Source of the DNA: Arachnopeziza araneosa
Taxonomy: Eukaryota > Ascomycota > Leotiomycetes > Helotiales > Arachnopezizaceae
DNA length: 64,000 bases
Assembly (NCBI GenBank): GCA_003988855.1
Contig: QYAI01000003.1
Span: 372,001-436,000 of the forward strand
Reading direction: 5' to 3'
Shown: piece after piece, positions 32,150 through 41,931 of the stretch
How the letters are laid out: every line of letters starts with the position of its first letter
How positions within the stretch are numbered: position 1 is the first letter of the stretch
Translations under genes and position numbers: made by a program
The notes under the pieces: generated by a model
What the model was told of the DNA's origin: nothing
The model's database searches: none
Seen by the model: the letters and a program-made list of their open reading frames with translations, nothing else

Positions 32150-32726
32150 ATGTCAACCTATCTTGATATCAAGAACTTGAAACCTTTCGATCTCAGAATG
32201 CTTCAGTACGTCGAGGAAACCTCCGAAGAAGAGAGGACCACGCACCAAGCATCGTGTCACTGTGGTGCCGTTCAATATTCAGTGACGCTCAAATGGCCAT
32301 TTCCGAGGTATACAGTTAATGCATGCAATTGCTCCATTTGTGTTGCAAACTCATATCTCCTGGTTTACCCTGCTCGTCGTGATGTTGTTTTTACTAAAGG
32401 TCACAAGACTGCATACTACCCTCATGTCTCAGACTTGAGGTTAACATTACATATAGGATATGACAACTTGAATACATATTACTTTCATACAAAGAGATGC
32501 AGTCATATGTTTTGCAAAACCTGCGGTAGCAGCCTCGTTGTCGGACTTGGACAGCCTGCTGGTACCAAACCAGAAGAGGATACAATAGCTGTCAACGTGA
32601 GCTTAACAAGATGATACTGTTTTAACATACTATACTAATTTTATTGTCTTTTAGGTTAGATTTTTCAAAGATATTGATCTCACAAAGCTGGAGTATACGA
32701 CGCACGATGGGAAGAATCTTCTGTAG
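32150..32726 (+). CDS. GFA-domain zinc protein (glutathione-dependent formaldehyde-activating-like)
   Basis: The exons are 32150-32596 and 32655-32726 (58-base intron, GTGAGC donor, TTTTAG acceptor), giving 172 aa. The Mss4-like GFA fold is recognisable from its Cys pairs: SCHCGAVQYSV near residue 36, ACNCSICVAN near 59 and MFCKTCGSSL near 124. The second exon adds VRFFKDIDLTKLEYTTHDGK, the usual end of this family. Many fungal paralogues exist, and most have no proven substrate; despite the family name, formaldehyde activity should not be assumed. There is no signal peptide. Confidence 0.88.
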
Positions 32727-33466
32727 TGGAAGTTGCGTTCGGAGTTCATCTTTCCAAACGGAGTTGATGAGCTCCCGAGAGGTGGTATATATGTTTACTT
32801 AATCACCTCATTCCAGAAATTCCAGCAAGCTACTAACACGGATAGTTCGCTGAGACTTCTTGTCCTTTCTACTAGTTATCTGGGTTTTTCCTACGTGGGA
32901 GCTAAAAGAGATATTAGTTAGTTGGTTCTGTAATCTTTAGAATACAACAAGTTTAGTACTATCCTTAAAGGTCCCTCAACTCTTGACTTGATGTACTAAA
33001 AATTTGTAAAATATCTATGTACCTGGGCGGCTCTAAGAGGCGATACTTTGGGGTTCGCTTCAGCCAGCATAAACTTACTCAAGTAACATCACTTTTCGGA
33101 CAGAAGTATCCTTACATGAAATCACAAATATAGGCAATTTTGGAATAAACTATAAGGCTTCTGAATAGTAATCCGAATCCACAAGCGAACGACATCGGGA
33201 CAAGCACTGAACCTCAAAATGGCTCTGGAGAATTTCAACCAATCAGCGCACGATCTCGGCTGGACGAACTACCCTCAGCTCCACGTTTTAGTAATGTTTG
33301 AGCACAATTGAGGTCTTTAACGTCCTCACACGACTCAAGCAAACTAGCAAGACTACAAAAGCGCTTCTATCTATCGTTCATCCAAACATTCCACCACGCC
33401 GAAACTCCCGCCCGGATCACGAACAACACATCTCTACTCTATCCCTAGAGCGTTAAAGCCACAGCT
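32727..33466. other. Intergenic spacer, no gene seen
   Basis: This region holds the 3' flank of the GFA-like gene and the leader of the copper transporter. The open frame 32733-32921 follows a stop codon and has no features. The leader just before 33467 is CA-rich and may be 5' UTR. Confidence 0.5.
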
Positions 33467-34253
33467 ATGGATCACTCTCACATGGACCATTCGCACATGG
33501 GACACGGGACTGTCGAGATGGAGATGGCAGACCGGTGCAACATGAACGTGAGAATCTCCGCCCGTCCAATCTCTCAATTACATTCTACTCTCCCACCCCC
33601 TCTTCTCAATCGCTGACGACAACCCCCTGGCAGATGCTCTTCACATGGGACACCACCAACCTCTGCATCGTCTTCCGCTGGTGGCACATCCGCGGGCCCG
33701 TTAGCCTCGTCGTGTCCCTCCTCGGCGTCGTAGCCTTGACGGCCGCATACGAAGCACTCCGGGCATTGTCGCGACGATATGAGGCGTTTGCTGCGAAGAA
33801 ACAGGACGAGGTGCCGAGTAAGCCATCCCTCTCCTTTCCCACCAAGCCATAGCCGTCCTACCTAGCTTCGCAACGAGGCTAGCGCAAAGCTCGTTGCAGT
33901 CATATTTCATTGTATCATATCATACACAAAGCAGTGAAGCTGAGACTTTATGTGGAGTACCGGTAACTGAGAATACGCCTTTCCTATGGTCAGGACGGAA
34001 CCAGGTTGAAGTGAGCCAGCGGGCGCACGTTATCAAGGCGCTGTTTTATGCAGTGCAGACCTTCTATGCTTTTATGCTGATGTGGGTACCTCTAATTCCT
34101 GAATCTTGCACCTTTGGACTTATGGTTTTTTGCAGGTTGTTATTTATGACATATAATGGATGGGTAATGGCTGCTATGACGGTGGGAGCGTTTACTGGTT
34201 ACCTGTTGTTTGGCAATAGTACACCTGCAACGAAGGATAGTGCTTGCCATTAA
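33467..34253 (+). CDS. CTR-family copper transporter
   Basis: Exons are 33467-33547, 33634-33817, 33994-34081 and 34136-34253, giving 156 aa. The N-terminus is a Met/His copper-binding tail (MDHSHMDHSHMGHG). Three membrane segments follow. The first starts MLFTWDTTNLCIVFRWWH. The second contains MLLFM, the copper-selective MxxxM. The third has GAFTG, the packing GxxxG, and the protein ends in ACH. Trimeric CTR proteins move Cu(I) across plasma or vacuolar membrane; length and tail resemble the Ctr2-like group. Intron 1 is 86 bases, intron 2 is 176 bases (long for this window, with a perfect 8-bp hairpin at 33870-33897), and intron 3 is 54 bases. Intron 2 boundaries are the least certain, since another acceptor could add residues to the cytosolic loop. 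Confidence 0.9.
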
Positions 34254-34607
34254 GTCAATGCGTGGTTTATAAGATATATGAACCCTAGGGGCAAGATGCA
34301 TTGCATTGGGTTGGATGGTATCTTTTGGTTTGAGTGGGAAGGGAATATGTATACCATGGTTGTATTGCTAAATGGAGCTATTGGAGAACGTTTTTGACTA
34401 GTACTACGGCTGAAGTCCTCAAGCCAAGCGCTATCCAGCTTACTGAGACCTGCTGCGCAAGTGCTGTTATATCCTTAATGTTACACACTTGCTGACTGTG
34501 ACCTCCCTGCTAATCGCTTGAATGGAACAACAAAACCTCCCCACATCAAAACCACAGCTACCGCGCTTTGTACAAATTCGTTAAGGTCGTTAAATCGTAA
34601 GTTGATG
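34254..34607. other. Spacer between convergent genes
   Basis: This is the 3' flank of the copper transporter and of the minus-strand unknown gene. No gene or repeat is seen. Confidence 0.5.
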
Positions 34608-35642
34608 TTATCCACCTCCTACTTCATCGTTGGATTCAATCTGGTCCACCTTGAGAGCCTCCAGCTTGCTTGCAATAGCGCTCGCTTCGTCATCACCAGG
34701 AACGATCTCGTCGTCTTTTCCCTCGTCTTCATCATCATGCTCTAACTTTTCTCTCCCACTATGAACAGCTTGTCCCTCCCCAGTCACACTCCTGGTCAGA
34801 CTGCTCGTCCTAGAATATATGCTCGTCCCCTTCTCTGTAACGGGTGTGAGCACCATCCTAAAGAACTTCGATTCCTTCGCAGCTCGCTCTTTATCTTCTG
34901 GTGTAGCTGTCTCCTGCATTTTAACAGGTCCCGGAACTTCCATTGACACCGTGAACCCCTTCTTCCTAAAATGCCGATTCCACATGTTGATCTGGCGCTT
35001 CATATCCCCTCCTTCATATTGCAAATCTCTCTTCACTTTCTTCGCAATTTCGTTTTTGTACAGAGCCCAAGCATACCTGGCCCGCTTGGGGATGGCGATA
35101 CTATCAATGACGGCATCAGAGAAATCCTTCCATTCGGCCTCTGTGACGTTGTATCGGGTTAGGGTTGGGTCGAATTTGAAGCCCGACAAGAGTGTGTCCT
35201 TTACCGTAGTTAGACGAAGACGTCTGCGGGTGGATGGAGGAGGTGGTGGCTCTGCAAAAGATATTCGCCGGTTTGAAGCAACGCTGGGCGAGCGTGAGGG
35301 GACATCGCGATCGGTACGGATGCTGTCGCTTGGCGTGAGGTAATTGTTGCTTGTTGACGGCCGCGAACCGCCTCGATTCGTAGAGCGACTAGTCGGGCGG
35401 GATTGTGGTCTGCTTGCTGGACGAGAAGAAGGCCCTTGAGAGCGTGAACGGCGATTGTTGGGGCTGTAGATAGTGAGCAGATAGATCTAGCCGAGGCACG
35501 ATAGGCTCAATTGAGATGGAGATGGGGAGACGACGAGAGGGAGAGGTGAAACATACGCGGCGAGAGGATTGACGGTTTTGGTATTTGTTGGCTTCTTGCT
35601 CTTGGCCTCCAATTCCTCCAGAGCTGCTAATATGTCTGCCAT
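34608..35642 (-). CDS. Conserved fungal protein of unknown function
   Basis: Minus-strand exons are 35642-35557 and 35463-34608, giving 313 aa, with a 93-base intron (GTATGT donor, CTACAG acceptor). It starts MADILAALEELEAKSKK, a short helix. An Arg/Ser/Pro-rich linker follows (residues 30-80), then a likely folded helical region at about 120-205, with RYNVTEAEWKDFSDAVIDS and KRARYAWALYKNEIAKKVKR followed by an MWNRHFRKKGF block. The last 80 residues are acidic and Ser/Thr-rich. No catalytic motif, signal peptide or membrane segment is visible. The basic/acidic layout would suit a nuclear protein, but that is a guess. Confidence 0.78.
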
Positions 35643-36435
35643 GATTACGGACGATGTCGAGAGTTTTGTGGAGGGGCAATGGCCAAAAAGTTGGAGTAGA
35701 GGCCTATTTGTCTTGTCGTGCCCAGTAGGTGGTGGCTATGCTCGTGTGAGAGCATGACTGATCCCAACTCAATGACGGCCGTTTCTACAGGGTTCTAGAT
35801 TCCAATTCGTAGCGCTCAGCGCTCTTCTCCCCTGGTAGCTCGTCCCTACATTCCAGATCCTAGTGAAGGTCCAAACTTTTCTCCACACGACAAGAAACGG
35901 CGCGTGGTAGCAATGATTTCTCGCATCATGCGCCGTTTTTATTTGCAACAGGCCCAGACGTTCCCATTTCATTGGTTTCTGGTATACCGATTCAGCTCTG
36001 GGGGAGAGAGCAGAGCCCAGAGAACACGTCTTTTTCTGCCGCCATGAATCCTCCCCCTTTTCTCACCTTGATGGACCTGATACAAGCACTGATCATTTGC
36101 TGGGTTACTCGGGCCAACCCGCTTTCTGCCCCTGCCAAAGGACACCGAAATCGCTGTGCTGACCAGAAAAATGCACCAAGCTTACAGAGATGTGAAATCA
36201 GCGGGAGCGAAGACACTCACGGAGATTACGCTGTCAGATGTGACCATTTGACTTGTTTGGACAGCGATCTCGATCTGTGAAGAGAAACAGATCCAGTCGC
36301 CGTCTCCACGATTAAGCGAGCAGAAGAAAGGGGGGATGAGATTAGGTTGCCTGCGATAAGAATTCTGGATAGCCCCATTCGTACGACGCCTACTCAGGCC
36401 GCTTACGTTCTACTGTATATCAAGAACTCTGGACT
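35643..36435. other. Intergenic spacer, no gene seen
   Basis: This region is upstream of the minus-strand unknown protein and holds the 3' flank of the Nudix gene. Frames at 35769-35972, 35972-36280 and 35992-36216 overlap each other and lack features. Nothing further is supported. Confidence 0.5.
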
Positions 36436-37615
36436 CTAAATCTTTGGCTCCGAAGCCTTGACATGCGCCTGGGCTGCATTGAGATCTGGTTCCGTTAAAT
36501 CGGGACCACCCGGTACTTTCTCTCCTAGCCTCCCCATCCTCTGTAGGTTCTCAATTATGCTCTCGTCACCGAGGTGGGTGTTATGCTCAAACTCCGGTTC
36601 CTCCTCGTAAGCGATCTTCGTTGCATCAACAAGCATCCGCGCTGTCATACCCCAGACTTTGTAACGACCCACCTCTTCCGCTTCCTTCTCTAACTCTTCC
36701 GCAATGGCTCCCTGTTCGCCTACTTTCACACGCGGCTTCGATACTTTCTGATTATTGACCGGGACAAAGAAGTTATGCATCTTCCATCTGCCACCATAAA
36801 AATCCTCTATCCATTGTCCATTATACCAATCTTTTCTATCTCCAACATTTCCATCTCCTTGTCTCAACTCATCTTCGGATCTAAGAAAGTTGTGAAATGG
36901 TGCACTAAACACAGCAGCGACTTCCTTTGCATCCAGCTTGGGAATCATGCTCTCCTCCACATTCCCTTCCTTCTCTCCAGAATCTGAATGTAAAAAGGCG
37001 ACACAGGGGCCAACAGCCAACGCTGTCTTTGCGAGTGAGAAGGGAAGCTGGCAGAGGTGTTCTATTCGGAAGGGTTTGGGGATTTTCTTGTCATCGAGCG
37101 GGAGGCCGATTTCTTCCCATGCCTCACGCCGCGCAATTGCGAACGGCGTCTCGGCTAAAGTGTCTGCTTTACCACCCGGGAAAGCCGCTTGACCTACTAA
37201 GAATGAGTTTATGTTAGCTACAAGAGAGCAGCAGGAAGCATACCAGAATAGTTGCGCAAAGTAGCAGCCCGCATTGTGAGGACGACTCGTAGATCCCCGC
37301 GTCGGTCTGCGAAGAGGAGAATTAGGACTGCCGCTCTTCTACTCAATGGGAGCTTCTCCCATGTTGAAAAGGGCGGGGGTCGATATGCTCTCAACCTTGC
37401 GAGAGCTGCCTTTCGCAGATATCAGATACTTTTTTTGGGTTTCTAAGAGGCTGGGATGAACTAACCACCGAAGCAGGATTGAGCGGAGCCATGCTACTTG
37501 CATCGAAGTATTGTGCTTCGTTGATGCTTTCGATGATTTCGGCTACATCATCTTCATCAATGTCGATGTTCTCGGCAGGTACGTCGTTCTCCCTGTCTTC
37601 GATTTGGGTGCTCAT
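36436..37615 (-). CDS. PCD1: Nudix hydrolase, CoA diphosphatase (PCD1/NUDT7-like)
   Basis: Minus-strand exons are 37615-37466, 37409-37244 and 37193-36436, giving 357 aa. Introns are 56 and 50 bases (donors GTTAGT and GTATGC). Exon 2 encodes the CoA-hydrolase lead-in (LRAYRPPPFSTWEKLPLSRR, then VLTMRAATLRNYSG). Exon 3 carries the Nudix box, GGKADTLAETPFAIARREAW followed by EEIGL, with the GGKAD start typical of CoA diphosphatases. The enzyme cleaves CoA and acyl-CoA to phosphopantetheine products plus 3',5'-ADP; yeast Pcd1 is peroxisomal. The C-terminus (SEPKI) is not an obvious PTS1, so location is open. The acidic N-terminal 50 residues are probably disordered. The first join is chosen for phase and family fit and is slightly less certain. 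Confidence 0.87.
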
Positions 37616-38043
37616 CGTGAATGTCGGTGACGTACGGCAAGCCTCGGGATTGATGTGGGGTTGGGTTGGGAATCCTTCTGACAAGGGTGAACAGTGTAGC
37701 GGAAACCTATGCAGTAGGTCGTACATAATCACCACCGACTTTGAAAGCTTCAGAAAACCGCTGTCAATGTCCCTTTCTCAGAGTGGCTCGTACTTTGACT
37801 ATTACGCCAATCGAATATATTGAAAGTAAATCGTTAAAATCTTATATGTATCAAAGCATCATGTCTGCGCTCGTCGTGGACGCCAAAATAAGAAAAAGTA
37901 TTCCTTCTTCAACAGCCTCAAAAGATGGCGCAAGTAATCCGAAAGTACAATTATCATCGTTTATTCTGGTTCTGCAAACTTTCGCTACTATATGTACAAG
38001 AAATACCGGATTATTCACATCTACTTCTTGCCACAACACATGA
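37616..38043. other. Spacer between Nudix and GMC genes
   Basis: This is upstream of the Nudix gene and downstream of the GMC oxidoreductase gene, both on the minus strand. Short frames here have no features. Confidence 0.5.
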
Positions 38044-39858
38044 TTACTCATATGCTGCTTTGATTATGTCCGCCGCTTTCTCAGCCATAGCATACAAGGT
38101 GCTCTGCAGATGTCCACAAAGCTGGAAAGGCAAGACAGATGCATCCATTACTCGAACGTTCTGCGTACCGTATACTTTTAAGTTATAATCCACAACACCG
38201 CCCAGCTCTCTTGGTAACATAGCTGCGCTTCCAACGGGATGGTAGTTGCTCCGGTACTTAGACTGAACCCATGAAAACCAAACAGCGTCGCTAGCATTAG
38301 TCGGTACTAGGGCCGTTCCAGGGCTTGTTTCTTTTCCAACACTTGAGCTAAGGGGAGCAGTGTCGATCATCTTTCGGATGTATCTTAAGGTTGCCACTTG
38401 GGCCATTTTATCCCATTCTAGCGCAAAGTAGTTGGGATTAATTGCAGCAGGAATAGAGGTGTTCGACGACGAGATGTGGATATTTCCACGAGAGAAGGGA
38501 AGTAAGGTCCACGACTGAGCATTCACAGCTGGGGAATGATAGAGAATAATCTCGGCCATAGGAGTCTTCCCATCAAATATGAGATCGTACTGGAGCTTGA
38601 AGAAATTGACGAGATCAACAGCTTTTGTCACGTTGCTAGTGAAGGCTGAGATATTCTCGGCATAGGATGTCAGGTTTGCTAATAGCTCCGCTTTGACACT
38701 GGAAAGCTCATTTCCGAAGATGTCTGAGGCAGTTGGGTAGACGACATAACCCTCACTCCCCGAGACAGATGTTTTATTGCCAGCTGCAATGCCGACATTG
38801 GTCTGATCTTGGAGATTTTCGCCAACCGTTGGTAGATCTATAAGGGTCTTGACTCCAGCCGCCGAGAGGATAGAGGGATTGCCAATGCCAGAGTGCTCAA
38901 GTAAAACGGGTGTTCTGAGCGAACCACTAGAGAGAATCACTTCCTTCTGAACAGCTATAGTGAAGCTAGTTCCACTCGACATGACGTTCACACCTATCGC
39001 TTGAGGATCAGCAGTGGCGTTTGAAGACCAGATAATTCGTTCTGCAAATGTATTTGAAAACATATGAAGGTTTGTACGGTTGGCTATAGGCCAGTAATAA
39101 GCTCTTGCGGCGTCGCATCGAATATTAGCAGCTGTATCAACCGTTTTAGGGTACACGTTGAAGCCGTGCATCAATCCTCCGTTGACATCAGCCACCGTTG
39201 AAACATCTAAGTTTCTCATAGTTGTTGCCACAAGAGATTCCACCGAAGCAGGTGCCATGAGCGCCGGCCATCCCACTCGCAATGGTCCGCTTGCTCCATG
39301 GAAAGCTGGGTTATAGTTTGCTCCGCTCGCTCGTTGCTTCGGATCCGGAGCTTGAATCGTTTCAGACTTGAGGTAGTAGGGGAAAAGAGTCTCCCAGTTC
39401 CACCCAGTGTTACCAATCACCTCCCAGTTGTTAATCTGCGAGTTTTGAGCCCGGGTGTAGGCCATTCCTAGATACAAATTTTAGCGAGATGCTGCAAACT
39501 CCTATTTAAACTTGCCGTTGATGGTGCTGGTACCCCCAATAGCCTTTCCAGCTCTCATAATTTGCCTCTTCTTGCCAACAGCTTGAACTGTCGTGGGAAA
39601 AGCCCAATCAATCGAAGTGCCGAATGCCAGACCATAACCATTGATTGCGGTAACCTCGGAATTATCATAGACAGAATCCCCAGCTTCAATCACGGCAACA
39701 CTGATATCAGGATTCTCTGATAGCCGGCTTGCAATAACAAGACCGCTTGTACCACCTCCCACGATAACATAATCGTATGTAGAAATCGGTGATGCACTAG
39801 CAGAGGCTGTTGCTGCGAGTATGGCAATTGCAGCCCAACTACATTTGAGTGGACACAT
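38044..39858 (-). CDS. Secreted GMC-family FAD oxidoreductase
   Basis: Minus-strand exons are 39858-39516 and 39467-38044, giving 588 aa. The 48-base intron (39515-39468) is GC-AG: donor G|GCAAGT, acceptor ATCTAG. It restores GGTSTINGMAYTRAQ, the first GMC signature. Residues 1-24 form a signal peptide. The FAD-binding motif is YVIVGGGTSGLVIASRLSE, followed by VAVIEAGDS. A second signature is seen near SSGSLRTPVLLEHSGIGNP. Catalytic His residues are in NYHPVGSAAM and CGHLQS near the C-terminus. The family includes glucose oxidase, aryl-alcohol oxidase and versicolorin B synthase-like enzymes; the substrate cannot be set from sequence. Likely roles are extracellular H2O2 production or secondary metabolism. 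Confidence 0.9.
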
Positions 39859-40737
39859 AGCCCAAAAACAGCAAAGCAGGTCTATGATTCAAGATACAAT
39901 AGGGGAAAGCCATTGAAAGCCAACAGAGATGGAGGAAAAGGTAGAAACAAACTTCCCTGATGGTGACTTTGTACGATTCCATGGGCCTGGCCGTGGATCA
40001 GTCAAAAGGCCGGAGAGTTGATCAACAAGACGCTCCGGTTCCTTCATTTCAGACCACGAGCGATCGGCAGGTACTCCAGTCAATATGTCCTTCCCCTTAA
40101 AGCTGAAGGATCAACGGTCGCTAATTAGCCCAGCCTTTTGCAGGTTAAGAAGGTCATCATGAAGGTACTGTAGCATCACCGGAAGGGGCTCTTGTAAGGC
40201 GCACCAGCCATGCGCTTGAAACACGTCGATTGACCGCGGCCAAAGGAGATAAGATCGGTAGTCACCGTACATCTTCAGCCTAAAACTCTATTTCCCAGTG
40301 GATGGCAGCCACACCCACCCTTTCGTATCTAAGCTTCTTTCTTCCTCCCAAGAACCTGATCTTTGGTGTAAGGCTACCGCCCGGAACCCTCTCTTCCAGA
40401 AACGCCTCAAATGATGCCATCGATCACTCAAGATAGTATCGCACATCCTGTAGGGACGCTTGATGGCGCAATACAAACCACCGTTTGGGTTCGCCCTCGA
40501 AAATGGACGAGATCGCCGTTTGCGTCGTCTTTGGACGATGCCGGTAAACTCTACCCCTCCTTTACTTCTTCTGTAGGACGCGACTGGAGTATATGAAAGA
40601 ACATGGCTATCCCTTTCTTCTGAATGACCGTATCCGGAGACACTCACTTCGAAAAGAGTACAGAGACCACCTCTGCGAATTTAAGAGTCTCTCTTCCTCG
40701 GATATATTCGAAGCACACCTCACAATCTATCGATACA
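39859..40737. other. Divergent spacer between GMC oxidoreductase and carbonic anhydrase
   Basis: This 880-base region probably holds both promoters. Overlapping frames at 40288-40647 (minus) and 40593-40884 (plus) have no features; the latter overlaps the real anhydrase start in another frame. No gene is supported. Confidence 0.5.
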
Positions 40738-41304
40738 ATGGCTCCAACTGCTGTTCAAGAGAATCTTGTCACAAAGAACAAAGCCTACGCCGACAGCTTC
40801 ACCGAAGGTCATCTTGCCCTCCCTCCGGCAAAGAAATATGCCGTCCGTACGTCTAGTTCTCTGTTTTTTGCCAACCTTCCTTGACAGTGTCTAGTAACTT
40901 GCATGGACGCTCGTATCGATCCTGCTGCTGCGTTTGGCATCAATCTCGGTGATGCCCATATCATCCGCAATGCAGGTGCTACTGCGAAGGACGCCCTTCG
41001 ATCACTTGTTATCTCAGAACAACTTCTCGGCACTAACGAAATACTCGTTATCAAACATACTGGTTGTGGGATGTTAACGTTCAAAAATGATGACGCAGTA
41101 GGCATCGTTCAAAAGAACTTGGGAGAAGCTGCTGTAGCAGAACTCAGCAGCTTCAACACTGATTTCCAGTCATTTCCCACTCTCGAGGGCGCGGCCCGCG
41201 ATGACGTGAAGTTTTTGAAAGATAGCAAGCTGATCCCCGATAGCGTCACAATCTCCGGATGGGTCTATACATGCGAGACTGGAAAGGTTTCTGAAGTTGT
41301 TTAG
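40738..41304 (+). CDS. Beta-class carbonic anhydrase
   Basis: The exons are 40738-40846 and 40895-41304 (48-base intron, GTACGT donor, TCTAG acceptor), giving 172 aa. The join gives KKYAVLTCMDARIDP: Cys is the first zinc ligand and Asp-Arg the catalytic dyad. The other ligands are in KHTGCGM, and HIIRNAGATAKDALRSL matches the beta-CA core. It is a short, single-domain type, near the fungal CanB/Cab-like proteins rather than the longer Nce103 type. It interconverts CO2 and bicarbonate, supplying bicarbonate for carboxylases. There is no clear targeting peptide, so it is probably cytosolic. Confidence 0.92.
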
Positions 41305-41931
41305 TTGACAAAGTTAGTCGAAGTTCAATGGGTATGGTTCTAAGATACTTTACGAAATTAACTGGGCTGGATGTAGTTTACGTCTTTTGGACATGGGGAC
41401 ATGTAGTTTCTCACTTATATCCAAGGAATATCTGCCTTTCCATTCAGAGATCTTCCGTCTCCCAATATATTTAGTGATTTGATACTTGAAGACAGTTCAC
41501 ACTTGACATCAATAGTTGTTCATTTTCAGTGCGATCTATCTCGTCAATTCAAACTGGTACCCCTCACAGCCTGTTTCAAGTTGCGCAAACCCTCCAAGCA
41601 GGTAACCAAGGGAATGAGATGGTTTTCATGACTCCATCCAAGAAGAGCCACCTTCATATAACAAGCCCGAAGTGCTGCAAGCAAGGCCGGTCAGTAAGTC
41701 TCTGCCTAGGGACGATACTTGATCCGTCCACTGCTTGAGCTACAAGCGCCCAAAGTCGAGCTCCCCGCCATCTCCACAGAAGATCCCTGCCAGTCTGGAA
41801 CCTAGCTCCCATCCAGGTACGAGGCGATACCAGCTGACATCAACACCTGCAGCTCCTCTCCTCTCCTCCCTCTTCCTTTCCAGACAACCTCCTTTCTCCC
41901 CAAACGCTACCATTTGCACGCAATCGCAATC
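41305..41931. other. Intergenic spacer and leader of the mannosidase gene
   Basis: The sequence is CT-rich from about 41850 to 41900, consistent with a fungal core promoter or leader. Frames here (41529-41738, 41735-41965) have no family features. No separate gene is supported. Confidence 0.5.
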
